A stretch of 64,000 bases of DNA from Deltaproteobacteria bacterium UBA2409 (GTDB lineage Bacteria; Bdellovibrionota_C; UBA2361; DDRT01), in contig DDRT01000016.1 in NCBI GenBank assembly GCA_002343185.1, positions 12,546 to 76,545 of the forward strand. The letters run 5' to 3'. Below are positions 1-7,894 of this stretch, one piece after another; position 1 is the stretch's first letter; each line of letters opens with the position of its first letter. Both the position numbers and the translations under genes were made by a program. Below the pieces are notes generated by a model, which saw nothing but the letters and a program-made list of their open reading frames with translations, was not told the origin of the DNA and searched no databases.

Positions 1-1222
1 TTGCCAGGATCTCAGCAGTCCATCTTCGCTCAATTACATCATCTGAGGCTCTAAGATGATCCCCATCTGAAACGAACAATTGACCCTGATGAATCTTAAG
101 AAACCTTACCGTATCTTCAACTGGGGTGATCTTGTCCTGACGCTGGTGAAAAATATAAAGTGGCGCGGAAAGTTTCGGTTGGTTGAAAGGAGAAAGCTGT
201 TTCGCTTTGTAGCCCCACTCATAAGCTTCACGTTCAAACTGGGGAATCTTTGGATCAGATGTAGATCTAACTAGATCTAAGAGCGGGGATCTTAAAAAGA
301 TCTGAGCTACGTTAGGATTAGCTAAAAAGACTGGTACTGCACCTGCACTTTTAGCTAAAAGAGATGTTCTTTCTGGGAGTAAGATCTGTTTTTGATAAAG
401 TAACTTTAGTGCTAGGTTTAGATCTTGGGCTGAGACTTTGGGGTTATTTAACTTTTCTTGATAGTAATTAAAACCTAATTCTGAACCACCTCGAACATGA
501 ATTAAAACTCTAACTAGTCCCTTTTTAAGTGCTGCAAGTAAGAGAGGAGAGTAAAACTCTCGATGAATCTCGCCATAAGATCCGTATACAGAGACAAGAG
601 CAGGTGATGGGAAGCTTGTATTTTTACTTTTTAAAATTGTAATCGGAATCCCCTCAAGCCTTAATTGTACGGCCTCAAATGGTTCAGGAATGCTAATCGA
701 CTCAGGAGTTTCTGAAATAAAGGTTTCAAAAAATGGGCTTTGATACATTAAATAATTTTCTTCAACTACTGTTATATATACCGAAGGAGGTAAGACAAGA
801 TCCTCAATAAAAAAATTAAATCCTGACTCAGAGCTTTTAGTGCCTACAATCTTAGTTCCTCTGAAAAACTGCCTTGGGACTGTATTTTCAGATTCTAATG
901 GAAGTAAGATCGGTTTATTGCCCTGAAAGGTTAGATCTTGGGCAGAACCGATAAGCTTATCATTTAGATACCACTTTTTTTCTGTACCTTTTTCAATGAT
1001 TTTTAGTTGATCGCCATTTTCTAATTCTCGCCACCTTATAATCTCAGCGTCCTTTGTTTCGACCTTAATAGATGCTAGGTTTATTTCGTAGACTTTTGCA
1101 CTCTTGTAGTCATTGCTATTAATCAGTAGCTCATGAGCTATCTCTTTTGTTCTATCTACTGTGTTAGAGCAACCTAAATGCACAAAAAAAAGAGCCAAAG
1201 CGAATTTTCTGCTCAAGAACAT
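1..1222 (-). CDS. Prolyl oligopeptidase family (S9-like) lipoprotein, C-terminus cut by window edge
   Basis: An open frame runs without a stop from an ATG at 1222 down to base 1, giving 407 residues; the C-terminal few dozen residues lie outside. The start is hydrophobic and reaches a Cys at about residue 18 (HLGC), suggesting a lipoprotein, although the lipobox is imperfect. The C-terminal half resembles the alpha/beta-hydrolase domain of S9 peptidases: a VSVYGSYG strand, an RGG oxyanion-type motif (VRGGSELG), a nucleophile elbow AKSAGA (Ser292), then Asp363 (QDKITP) and His389 (GDHLR), in catalytic-triad order. The N-terminal part would be a short or degenerate beta-propeller, much smaller than the usual ~400 residues. 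It is divergent from the XRE gene at 1272, with 49 bases between starts. Peptidase activity on short peptides is inferred from the family. Confidence 0.8.
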   Translation of the reverse strand, partial: MFLSRKFALALFFVHLGCSNTVDRTKEIAHELLINSNDYKSAKVYEINLASIKVETKDAEIIRWRELENGDQLKIIEKGTEKKWYLNDKLIGSAQDLTFQGNKPILLPLESENTVPRQFFRGTKIVGTKSSESGFNFFIEDLVLPPSVYITVVEENYLMYQSPFFETFISETPESISIPEPFEAVQLRLEGIPITILKSKNTSFPSPALVSVYGSYGEIHREFYSPLLLAALKKGLVRVLIHVRGGSELGFNYYQEKLNNPKVSAQDLNLALKLLYQKQILLPERTSLLAKSAGAVPVFLANPNVAQIFLRSPLLDLVRSTSDPKIPQFEREAYEWGYKAKQLSPFNQPKLSAPLYIFHQRQDKITPVEDTVRFLKIHQGQLFVSDGDHLRASDDVIERRWTAEILA

Positions 1223-1271
1223 AAGCAACCATGACGATAGCCTATTTGTAGTTACCAAGGACAGGTTGTTT

Positions 1272-1922
1272 ATGTCATACGTAGTAGATCCAGATAAGTT
1301 TAAAGAAATCCTAAAAAAACGCGGCTTTAGAAGTATTTCGCACCTCTCGAGGGTTAGCGGAGTCCATCGAAATACTATCGCTGAGTATCTCACTCAGAGG
1401 AGTAGCCCTTTTCAGACAACCTTTCTTAAGGTGTCTGAACTTTTGAGGGTTGATCCAGGTGAGTTGATGCAGAATGCTCCTTCAAAGGAGGAGAAAGGCA
1501 TTAGAGATATATTATCTCCAATTTGTAACGAGTTCATATCACAGAATACATCTTTGTGTGTTGTAATTCTCGAATCTCAGCTTGATGAGAAGAAGGGAAA
1601 GATGAAGTTAAAGCTTGGATTTTCTAACGGAGATGTTCCACTAGGTCAGGCAGAGTTTGCGATCTTTAGGGTAAAACTTGATGATTACTTGAGAAGGAAA
1701 AAGATTGTAGTTGAATCTTGGAACTTGGATAGATCTTCATCGCAGTTTTTAATGACAGTTAATGATAACTTTGAATTTTTCTCTGGTAATGAAGAAAGCT
1801 TCCGTTATATAGCAGGATTTATTAGAGGGTTAAAAAGAGCTACGAAAGAAGCCCTTCCACAGTCAGCCAGGAGTGAAGCGCTTGAGGGGTTTCAACGGGA
1901 ATATACCGAGGTTTTAGGGTAA
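1272..1922 (+). CDS. XRE-family helix-turn-helix protein with unknown C-terminal domain
   Basis: A 216-residue protein. Residues ~5-62 form a Cro/C1-type HTH (ISHLSRVSGVHRNTIAEYL followed by a conserved-looking LLRVDPGELM helix). The remaining ~150 residues (a strand-rich stretch with ILESQLDEKKGK, later a helix with FIRGLKRATKEAL) match nothing I recognise. An in-frame GTG at 1161 exists, but it would overlap the divergent peptidase gene and add an unstructured basic leader. The ATG at 1272, with AAGGACAGG just upstream, begins right at the HTH and is preferred. Probably a DNA-binding regulator, possibly of itself or of the divergent peptidase; the target is inference. Confidence 0.75.
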   Translation: MSYVVDPDKFKEILKKRGFRSISHLSRVSGVHRNTIAEYLTQRSSPFQTTFLKVSELLRVDPGELMQNAPSKEEKGIRDILSPICNEFISQNTSLCVVILESQLDEKKGKMKLKLGFSNGDVPLGQAEFAIFRVKLDDYLRRKKIVVESWNLDRSSSQFLMTVNDNFEFFSGNEESFRYIAGFIRGLKRATKEALPQSARSEALEGFQREYTEVLG

Positions 1923-1950
1923 ATCCTTGATATCATTGAGCTCGTTATAT

Positions 1951-2033
1951 TGTCTGTTCTGGTTTTAACCAGACCTTGGTTTTATAGGACTGGCTGAAGC
2001 CAGTCCAGGCATAGTTTAAAGACTGACCAGACA
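1951..2033. repeat. Degenerate composite palindrome (GTCTGG/CCAGAC family), cruciform-like
   Basis: An outer inverted pair TGTCTG (1951-1956) and CAGACA (2028-2033) encloses two hairpins: CTGGTT/AACCAG at 1959-1972 and GGACTGGCT/AGCCAGTCC at 1987-2006 (9-bp perfect stem, 2-base loop). The GACTGACCAGACAG end resembles the better preserved palindromes at 9923-9998 and 16178-16251, so this is probably a decayed relative. It lies after the XRE gene and before the long leader of the RRM gene. No T-tract follows, so an intrinsic terminator is not supported. Confidence 0.5.
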
Positions 2034-2201
2034 GTAAAATATACTTTTAACTACATAGAAGTTGATTCCTGAGCCCTGAAAGTGTATTCTTAGGGGGTTA
2101 AGTTCTAGAGGTCGATTCTTTCATTTGTTTTCCAGCTAAATATAAAGTTTTTTTTGGATTTTGGGGATTCACCTTCTAGTGTTTTATTATGGAGTAATTA
2201 A

Positions 2202-2525
2202 GTGAAGAATATTTACGTTGGAAACATCAACCGTCAAACATCAAAAGAAGCCCTTCAGGCTCTTTTTGCACAATATGGAAAGGTAACTAAGTGCAGTATG
2301 CCTATGGACAAAATGACTGGACAGCCAAGAGGTTTTGGTTTTGTCGAGTTTGAAATGGAATCAGAGGGCGAGGCAGCTATTAAAGCTCTTAATGGCTATG
2401 AGCTTGATGGAAGAACTTTGAGAGTGAATGAAGCTCAAGATAAGAGAGATGGTGGTGGTAACGGCGGTGGACCACGTAGAAACGGTGGCGGCGGTGGACG
2501 CAGAGATTTTAGCGGACGACGCTAG
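2202..2525 (+). CDS. RRM-domain glycine-rich RNA-binding protein
   Basis: A 107-residue single RNA-recognition-motif protein of the bacterial/cyanobacterial Rbp type. RNP2 is NIYVGN (residues 3-8) and RNP1 is RGFGFVEF (43-50), both with the aromatic residues that stack on RNA. From about residue 83 the tail is Gly/Arg/Asn-rich (GGG, RRNGGGGGRR), typical of cold-inducible RNA-binding proteins. The start is GTG with GGAG at 2191-2194, seven bases upstream. The 5' side has about 165 bases of A/T-rich leader with a T-run, which could be a regulatory 5' UTR, as is common for cold-shock RNA-binding genes (inference). The gene converges on, and overlaps by 17 bases, the minus-strand gene at 2509. 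Confidence 0.92.
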   Translation: MKNIYVGNINRQTSKEALQALFAQYGKVTKCSMPMDKMTGQPRGFGFVEFEMESEGEAAIKALNGYELDGRTLRVNEAQDKRDGGGNGGGPRRNGGGGGRRDFSGRR

Positions 2526-3456
2526 TTAGATCCAAAACCAGGCTCTTTCCCTTTTGAAAGAGCCTGGTTCCAGAATGAAGCAGAACCCTGCTTTCTTTTC
2601 CTACAAACCACTGCGATGATGAGAATATTGCATCCAATCTTCTTCCCAAGTAACCGTAACCATCAGCAAGATAATCTTCAATTTGCCACATAAGTGGAAC
2701 TTCAATAGCTAGATCTTCAAGTCTACAAACAGCAGCGATCGTTAAAACTCTTTCATCATCAAAGATCGCAAGTTTTTTTTCAGATGAAAGTGAGATTAAC
2801 TCTCCGTTTGCTCCTAAAAGAGGATTTATATATCCATCTTTAAATAAAGCCAAAGTTGTATTCCAGTCACTTCCTTTAAATTCAAGATCATGTGTTTCTC
2901 CTAAAATTGAACCATCAGGGAGATAGCGATATGCCCTAGAGCATCCTCTAATACCTTCACTTCCAACTTCAAACTCTTCCCAAGTAATGCCAGTATGTAC
3001 TCCGCACCGTCTTCTGACCAAATTTGAATTTTCAAATTTATCTAATACAGTAAAATCATCGTGTCGTGGAAGTTTATATAAACTCGGGGACTGATTAGGC
3101 CTTACAGTGATAATCCCTTGAGAGTGATCTCTAAAATTAACCAAAATTTCAAGCTCGTAAAGAGTCGAGCTTAGTATTCTAATCGGCGTGCAATTGCCAA
3201 GGTTTTGAATCTCACCAGTTTCTTTGAATATTACACAGCAGCTAAAATCTTTGGAGCAAACAAGGTAGTTATCATCATGGTATATACAAGGTAAGCCATC
3301 TGAGTTGAATCTGACATCGTAAATTTTTCTTCCATCAAAAGAGAAAACCTCCTCCTGTAATGAGCCATCAGAGTTCCCGCTAACTACCGATAGTTTTTCG
3401 GAGCGCTCATGAAACGATTGAATCGGATTTTTTAGATCTAGTCTAATTTGATCCAC
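2509..3456 (-). CDS. Hypothetical beta-rich protein
   Basis: A 315-residue protein with no family I recognise. It lacks a signal peptide and membrane segments. Repeated short strands with turn motifs (FSFDGRKIYDVRFNSDG, YRYLPDGSILGET, LISLSSEKKLAIFDDERVLTIAA) suggest a beta-propeller or similar repeat fold. It has several Cys residues (CSKDFSCC near residue 70). It sits 26 bases downstream of the phosphodiesterase gene at 3483 on the same strand and may be the last gene of that run. Its 3' end overlaps the RRM gene. Function unknown. Confidence 0.65.
   Translation of the reverse strand: MDQIRLDLKNPIQSFHERSEKLSVVSGNSDGSLQEEVFSFDGRKIYDVRFNSDGLPCIYHDDNYLVCSKDFSCCVIFKETGEIQNLGNCTPIRILSSTLYELEILVNFRDHSQGIITVRPNQSPSLYKLPRHDDFTVLDKFENSNLVRRRCGVHTGITWEEFEVGSEGIRGCSRAYRYLPDGSILGETHDLEFKGSDWNTTLALFKDGYINPLLGANGELISLSSEKKLAIFDDERVLTIAAVCRLEDLAIEVPLMWQIEDYLADGYGYLGRRLDAIFSSSQWFVGKESRVLLHSGTRLFQKGKSLVLDLTSVVR
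2536..2569. terminator. 14-bp perfect hairpin at the convergent gene ends, possible terminator
   Basis: AACCAGGCTCTTTC (2536-2549) pairs perfectly with GAAAGAGCCTGGTT (2556-2569) around a 6-base loop. It starts 11 bases after the RRM gene stop but lies inside the last codons of the minus-strand gene at 2509. There is no strong T-run on either side, so termination is plausible but not shown. The coding constraint of the opposite gene makes a perfect stem here noteworthy. Confidence 0.45.
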
Positions 3457-3482
3457 AGTTCATTTTATCAATGATCGAATAT

Positions 3483-5405
3483 CTAAACTAGAGAGGTTCC
3501 ATCAAAATCGCCATCCTTGCCTGTTAGAATTTTTAGAATTGTAGGTGCAAGGTCTAAAATTGATGGGTTATTTCTTAAAGATGGCAGATTGCACATTAAT
3601 ACCCCAGGTACTAGATCAGGCTTCATACAGTGATCAGCAGCCCATTTATTGGTTCTAGGAGTAAATGTTGGAAGACCAAATTCTCCAAGTACTGCATTGT
3701 CACTTCCACGGTACCCTAAGCTATAAGACATTAAAATATCAGGTGCTCTATTTGTGAATTCGCCCTTGTAAGCGACACTAGATGGAATGCCCTCACCAAC
3801 AAAAAGCCCTGTCTCAGGATCCTTTGTTTTAGACAGATCTGAGATTATACTGGCCATAACTTCATCTTTGTTTGAGACTGTTCCAAACCTTTCTCTGCCT
3901 TTTTGGTTGATAAATATCCCTGAAAATCCTACTGCATAAGCTTTAGTTCTATCCCAATCAATATCTTTAAAGATCGAACCTTCTTTTTGTTTTGTAACCA
4001 TATAGCCATGTTGGGTAAGCCAGCTATTTACCTGAAATTCTCTAGTAAATGTATTAAATCCGTGATCCGAGATTACAAAGATCGTTGTATCAGAATCAAC
4101 TTTTTCTAATGCCATCGAGAGCGCAACATCCATCATCTGATAGAAGTAGCGAATACTATCTTTTAAAACAGGGCTAGCACCTGGCTCATGAAGTGGATGT
4201 GAGCTATCAAAATGTCGCCAGAGCATATGTTGGTTCTGATCTAGTGTTGAAAAATAAAAGAACAAAAGTCCCTCATGGAAATTTTTAATCTCATATTGGA
4301 ATGCTCTTAGGTTTTCTTCTAAGAGAGAGAGTGATTGATGATAATACTCATCATCACTAAGAAGTCCATTAGCCAGTGACTTTGTGTCAGCCGGTAGTCC
4401 TAAAGTAGAAAATAGTCCCCCGGTGGCCTCACTAAGTTCTCTTGCATATTCACTCGGGTTAGAGATTGGAATTCCAGGATTTTTTGGATTTGCTAGAAGT
4501 GGGGATACATAGAGCTCAAGGTATGGCTGAACTTTTCTCACTAAAATCTTAAATATTCCTGATAAGCTAGATAGAAACGGAATCGTTTCAAAAGAGATCT
4601 CTTTCCAATTTGACCACTCACCTTCTTGAAGGATAATTGTTTCTCCACCTATTTCTAGTTTTACTGTTGGGTTTGATGGGTCTTTTACCCCTGAAATTGT
4701 AGCTACAAGTGATTCTCCTGATTTTAAAAATGGATGCGGAGGACCTGCTATTTCGAAAGAAAATTTTCCATGATTTAATCCAACCTCTATTAACCTTGCA
4801 CCCGAGATATTTTCAGGTTTCTTCGCACCCTTTTCTATTACATAAGTTGTAGTTCCGTAGCCACCGGAAAGATCAGGGGTTCCCATTCCACAAATAGCAG
4901 TCCCTAATTTAGGGCCTTCAGTAGGGAAATTTCCAGGGAGTCTATAAAATGAAGATGGCACACCTCTTTCATCAAGATAATCCCAAAGTGGTTTTCCTCC
5001 ACGGTTTGGCTTTGTGCCACCACCAAGTGCTAAAGCATATTGCCCTAATGAAAACTGAGACTCAGGTGGGAGGGTTTTCGAGGTAGATAGATATAGCTCT
5101 AAGTCTCGAGCCTCTCTGTGAATAAAATCAAAGATTCCGTGACGGCCTGGGTTGCACCCAGTAATAAAACTTGACCATGCAACAGGGCTTAGAGCTGGAA
5201 GGGTAGTCTGAAGAGTTGAGAGAATCGCTCCACGCTCTTTAAACTTTGAGAAGGTTGGCATTGAGCCTTCTTCCATAAAGCGTTTTAGGAGCTTTGGCTC
5301 CATACCATCCATTCCGATTACTAAAACCTTCTTTTTAGTTTTAGTAGCCAATGCTTTACTTGGGGCAAAGATTAATGGTGAAAGAAGAAAACTTCTTCTT
5401 TTCAA
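3483..5405 (-). CDS. Exported type I phosphodiesterase/nucleotide pyrophosphatase family enzyme
   Basis: A 640-residue member of the alkaline-phosphatase superfamily. An N-terminal KRR-hydrophobic stretch ending in ALA (residues 1-20) looks like a signal peptide. Metal and catalytic motifs are visible: GMDGME (Asp33), the SPVAWSSF nucleophile segment (Ser73 where many NPP enzymes have Thr), TLDQNQHMLWRH (Asp and His), ISDHGF and AADHC. These are the usual two-zinc ligands. It is clearly paralogous to the protein at 7891 along its full length, including PSILDLAP near the end. The start codon is TTG, overlapping the stop of the gene at 5402 by four bases, implying translational coupling. Substrate unknown; a periplasmic phosphodiester is likely. 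Confidence 0.85.
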   Translation of the reverse strand: MKRRSFLLSPLIFAPSKALATKTKKKVLVIGMDGMEPKLLKRFMEEGSMPTFSKFKERGAILSTLQTTLPALSPVAWSSFITGCNPGRHGIFDFIHREARDLELYLSTSKTLPPESQFSLGQYALALGGGTKPNRGGKPLWDYLDERGVPSSFYRLPGNFPTEGPKLGTAICGMGTPDLSGGYGTTTYVIEKGAKKPENISGARLIEVGLNHGKFSFEIAGPPHPFLKSGESLVATISGVKDPSNPTVKLEIGGETIILQEGEWSNWKEISFETIPFLSSLSGIFKILVRKVQPYLELYVSPLLANPKNPGIPISNPSEYARELSEATGGLFSTLGLPADTKSLANGLLSDDEYYHQSLSLLEENLRAFQYEIKNFHEGLLFFYFSTLDQNQHMLWRHFDSSHPLHEPGASPVLKDSIRYFYQMMDVALSMALEKVDSDTTIFVISDHGFNTFTREFQVNSWLTQHGYMVTKQKEGSIFKDIDWDRTKAYAVGFSGIFINQKGRERFGTVSNKDEVMASIISDLSKTKDPETGLFVGEGIPSSVAYKGEFTNRAPDILMSYSLGYRGSDNAVLGEFGLPTFTPRTNKWAADHCMKPDLVPGVLMCNLPSLRNNPSILDLAPTILKILTGKDGDFDGTSLV

Positions 5406-6232
5406 GGCCTCATTCCTTCAGTCATGAATACTTCAAAAACTTTTTCATGAAATACTGGGCCATGACCAAAATAACCTTCTTCTCCAAAACACTCGCCATG
5501 ATCGCTCATTAGCATTATGTATGTATTTGGCGGAGTTAGATCGTAGAGTTTACCCATTAGCTTATCTAAGTACTCAACATTAGTTTGCTGTTTATTTTTC
5601 ATCCAAGCTAGCTGATCTTCGGTAAAAAACTTTTCATCTGCTTTAGTTACCTTACCAGTAAGAAGATCATCCATATGCTTAAACACACCGTGCACTCCAT
5701 GGATTCTAGGTAGGTCTTCGGCGCTTTCTCCTGGAAGGGTATATGGATAGTGAGTTTCGCCAACGTTGAAGAAATAAAATGATGGATAATCACTAGAGAA
5801 CTTCATCTCACTTAGCATTGCATTAAAGTCGTTATGCTTATCCATTAGCTTATAGGTATCGAAGTTATTATTAATAGCAGTTGTTTGATTGAGTACTGGT
5901 AATGAAACTCTTCCATGAGTTTTATAGCCATGCTTTTTTAGGAATCCTGGTAGAGAAAGTTGAGGTACGAATTCTTTAAATGAAATATTGGGAATTCCAA
6001 GTCTCTCGCTCCATTGGAAAAAATCACGCCTGTAGACCTCTGAGGCAAATACATGCTTAGGGCTCTCATGAGGACTTACTCCCATTAGGTAAACATGATG
6101 TGATGGCATCGTCCAGGATGCATAGGAATAAGCGCGCCTAGCAGCTCCTAGTCTATCTATAAATGGCGTTTTAGCCGCAGCAAAGGTGTCAAACCTACAG
6201 CTATCAAAGGTAATAAGTAATAAATTGTTCAT
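5402..6232 (-). CDS. Sulfatase-like alkaline-phosphatase-superfamily hydrolase, no export signal
   Basis: A 276-residue protein with the sulfatase/phosphotransferase fold: an N-terminal metal site LITFDSCRFD (Asp10), a SWTMPSHH segment with Thr41 at the nucleophile position, and a C-terminal MSDHGECFGEEGYFGHG metal site. It lacks the Cys/Ser-x-Pro-x-Arg formylglycine motif, so a Thr-based phosphohydrolase or transferase is more likely than a true sulfatase. It is shorter than typical sulfatases (~450) and has no signal peptide. It overlaps both neighbours by four bases (ATGA upstream, TTGA downstream), making it the middle of a coupled minus-strand operon. Confidence 0.75.
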   Translation of the reverse strand: MNNLLLITFDSCRFDTFAAAKTPFIDRLGAARRAYSYASWTMPSHHVYLMGVSPHESPKHVFASEVYRRDFFQWSERLGIPNISFKEFVPQLSLPGFLKKHGYKTHGRVSLPVLNQTTAINNNFDTYKLMDKHNDFNAMLSEMKFSSDYPSFYFFNVGETHYPYTLPGESAEDLPRIHGVHGVFKHMDDLLTGKVTKADEKFFTEDQLAWMKNKQQTNVEYLDKLMGKLYDLTPPNTYIMLMSDHGECFGEEGYFGHGPVFHEKVFEVFMTEGMRP

Positions 6233-6954
6233 ATCTCTATCCGTTTTATTTTTGCAAAGATTAGACCTGATACTATCGAAACTATCAGAAAAACGAAAAT
6301 CCAGTGTAACGAAGCTATTTCCCTGGTAGGTAGATCTAAGGTGATTTTAGATACACCATCCGGAACTACTGAACCATTACCTGGGTAGAGAAAACGCAGA
6401 GCAAAATCTTTGGTAAAAATAGGAACAGCTCCATTTTTTAGGGCAGGATAAATAGTTAGATCGTTTAATTTTAGCTCTCCATTATTTGGAGTTACTCGCC
6501 AGGCTATTGTGCTATCTGAAAATGATCTCACTGGGGGAGTAATCGAACTCTTGCTGGTTGGATCAATAAGGGAAACCTTTGCTCTAGGATTTTCAAGCTC
6601 AACATTCACAGTGAAAGGCTTACTTGGCTTTTCATAGCCATAGCTTTGATTCATATATCCAAAGATCCAAACTACCGGGAGACCTAAGATTAAAAATGGA
6701 GGGAGGGTTAGGGAGAGGTATTTAAAAGCCGAGATGAATAATTTTCCAAATGATCCAATTGAACTTAAAGGAGAGTCCCTAAAAACAAGTGGTTCTAAAA
6801 GTTCTGCCGAGATCATTCTTTTGATCTCGTAAATTGTTTTTTGAAAGCTAATAAACTTATAAAGCCAAACAAGAATGATTCCAAGCACTGCTGATATAGC
6901 TACTAAAGACCATGAGCTAGTAAATTGGTCAAAAAGAGTTGCAACACTACTCAA
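6229..6954 (-). CDS. Membrane protein of unknown function in phosphodiesterase operon
   Basis: A 241-residue protein with three apparent membrane segments: residues ~15-35 (LVAISAVLGIILVWLYKFI), ~80-97 (LPPFLILGLPVVWIFGYM) and ~217-236 (WIFVFLIVSIVSGLIFA). A ~120-residue, beta-rich, probably periplasmic domain lies between the last two (KPFTVNVELENPRAKVSL, GELKLNDLTIYPAL). I do not recognise the family. The best available start is TTG at 6954, overlapping the preceding small gene by 8 bases; the 3' end overlaps the next gene by four. Tight coupling suggests it works with the two downstream phosphatase-superfamily enzymes, perhaps as a membrane partner (inference). Confidence 0.65.
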   Translation of the reverse strand: MSSVATLFDQFTSSWSLVAISAVLGIILVWLYKFISFQKTIYEIKRMISAELLEPLVFRDSPLSSIGSFGKLFISAFKYLSLTLPPFLILGLPVVWIFGYMNQSYGYEKPSKPFTVNVELENPRAKVSLIDPTSKSSITPPVRSFSDSTIAWRVTPNNGELKLNDLTIYPALKNGAVPIFTKDFALRFLYPGNGSVVPDGVSKITLDLPTREIASLHWIFVFLIVSIVSGLIFAKIKRIEI

Positions 6955-7168
6955 GATAGCCTAATCCCTTAAGCTTATTTGTTATATCTTCTAACTCTTC
7001 GCTGGATACATCACCTTTCCCCGCACTACGTAATATCTGCTCAATTCCGTCAGTCAGAATTTCATTTGCTAATTCTTCAGGGCTTGAGGCACCCTTGATT
7101 TCTGTTGCTCTAACCAGGAGATCGTAAAGAGAATCATTAATTTTCAGTTTTTTGCCAAATAAACTCAT
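6947..7168 (-). CDS. Small protein, ribbon-helix-helix-like, first gene of the phosphodiesterase operon
   Basis: A 73-residue protein starting MSLFGKKLKINDSLYDLL; a GTG seven codons upstream is possible but has no better ribosome site. A short strand (KLKIND) followed by two helices (LYDLLVRATEIKGA, PEELANEILTDGIEQIL) resembles a ribbon-helix-helix fold, though the match is weak. The end, LKGLGYLE, resembles the LETLGYIN tail of the sulfatase-like enzyme at 10034 and the tails of many sulfatases, hinting that these genes share history. It overlaps the membrane-protein gene by 8 bases. It could be an autoregulator or a small accessory subunit. Confidence 0.55.
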   Translation of the reverse strand: MSLFGKKLKINDSLYDLLVRATEIKGASSPEELANEILTDGIEQILRSAGKGDVSSEELEDITNKLKGLGYLE

Positions 7169-7237
7169 ATAATTCGGTATTCTAATCACATAGTTAAGTA
7201 AGAATCTACCCCAATACGGACCGCATCTTACTAAGTT

Positions 7238-7894
7238 ATGGATGAAGGAAAGTTACATCAGATGATATTTGAGCCCGATTCCGTTGTTGGGTGGTGGGAT
7301 AGATGTCACGGACCTGAGGCAAAAGAAGAAGAGAAATGGTTTTTAACAGGTAGTCAAGGAGAAGATGTCTGGAATAATCTCAAAATTACTCATCGACTCA
7401 CCCCTGGATCTACTGTTTTGAATATTGGTGTGGGTCTTGGCTATTGCACTAAGAAATTGGCTGCTCAAGGATGTAGAGTCTCCGCGTTAGATATTTCAGA
7501 ATATGCGCTAAAAAAAGTTGAGAGTGTTTGCGAGGGATGTTACACCCATGAAAAGCTCGATACACTTCCTTCGAGTTATTTCGATACTGCGATCTCAAAT
7601 CTTGTCGCTCAGCATATGAATAACGAAGATTTATTTGTTCAGTTATTTCATGTTCTAAGATCTCTTAAGTCGGGTGGTATATTTGCAATTCAATTTGCAT
7701 ATTCACTTTCCAGACGCTTCGAGATTTCAGATGAATCAGAGGTAAGTCAAAAGGGTGGAGGTGTGTGTCGTAGTCTTGGAATGATTGAACAGCTTATATA
7801 CCGTGCTGGTGGGGATATTTTGTTGGCGCTCAATGCTAACGTTTGGCCTGAAGCAGGCTCTGGTTGGTTTGTAGTCCACGCTACCAAGCGTTAA
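7238..7894 (+). CDS. Class I SAM-dependent methyltransferase
   Basis: A 218-residue protein with a Rossmann-type SAM site: motif I VLNIGVGLGYCTKKL (residues ~60-75), an acidic strand end VSALDIS (~82-88) and FDTAISNLVAQHM in the motif IV position. The N-terminal part carries GWWDRCHG and a KWFLTGSQGEDVW segment upstream of the core. It is divergent from the small gene at 7168 and converges with the phosphodiesterase gene at 7891, overlapping it by four bases. It is the only plus-strand gene in this cluster. Substrate unknown; a small molecule or glycan is as likely as a macromolecule. Confidence 0.8.
   Translation: MDEGKLHQMIFEPDSVVGWWDRCHGPEAKEEEKWFLTGSQGEDVWNNLKITHRLTPGSTVLNIGVGLGYCTKKLAAQGCRVSALDISEYALKKVESVCEGCYTHEKLDTLPSSYFDTAISNLVAQHMNNEDLFVQLFHVLRSLKSGGIFAIQFAYSLSRRFEISDESEVSQKGGGVCRSLGMIEQLIYRAGGDILLALNANVWPEAGSGWFVVHATKR

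Noticed and set aside
80..274. A plus-strand open frame of 64 codons at the left edge
   Set aside because: It lies wholly antisense to the continuous peptidase frame (1222 to 1), which carries catalytic motifs.
1161..1271. A GTG at 1161 as the start of the XRE gene
   Set aside because: It would overlap the divergent peptidase gene and add a basic unstructured leader; the ATG at 1272 begins at the HTH domain.
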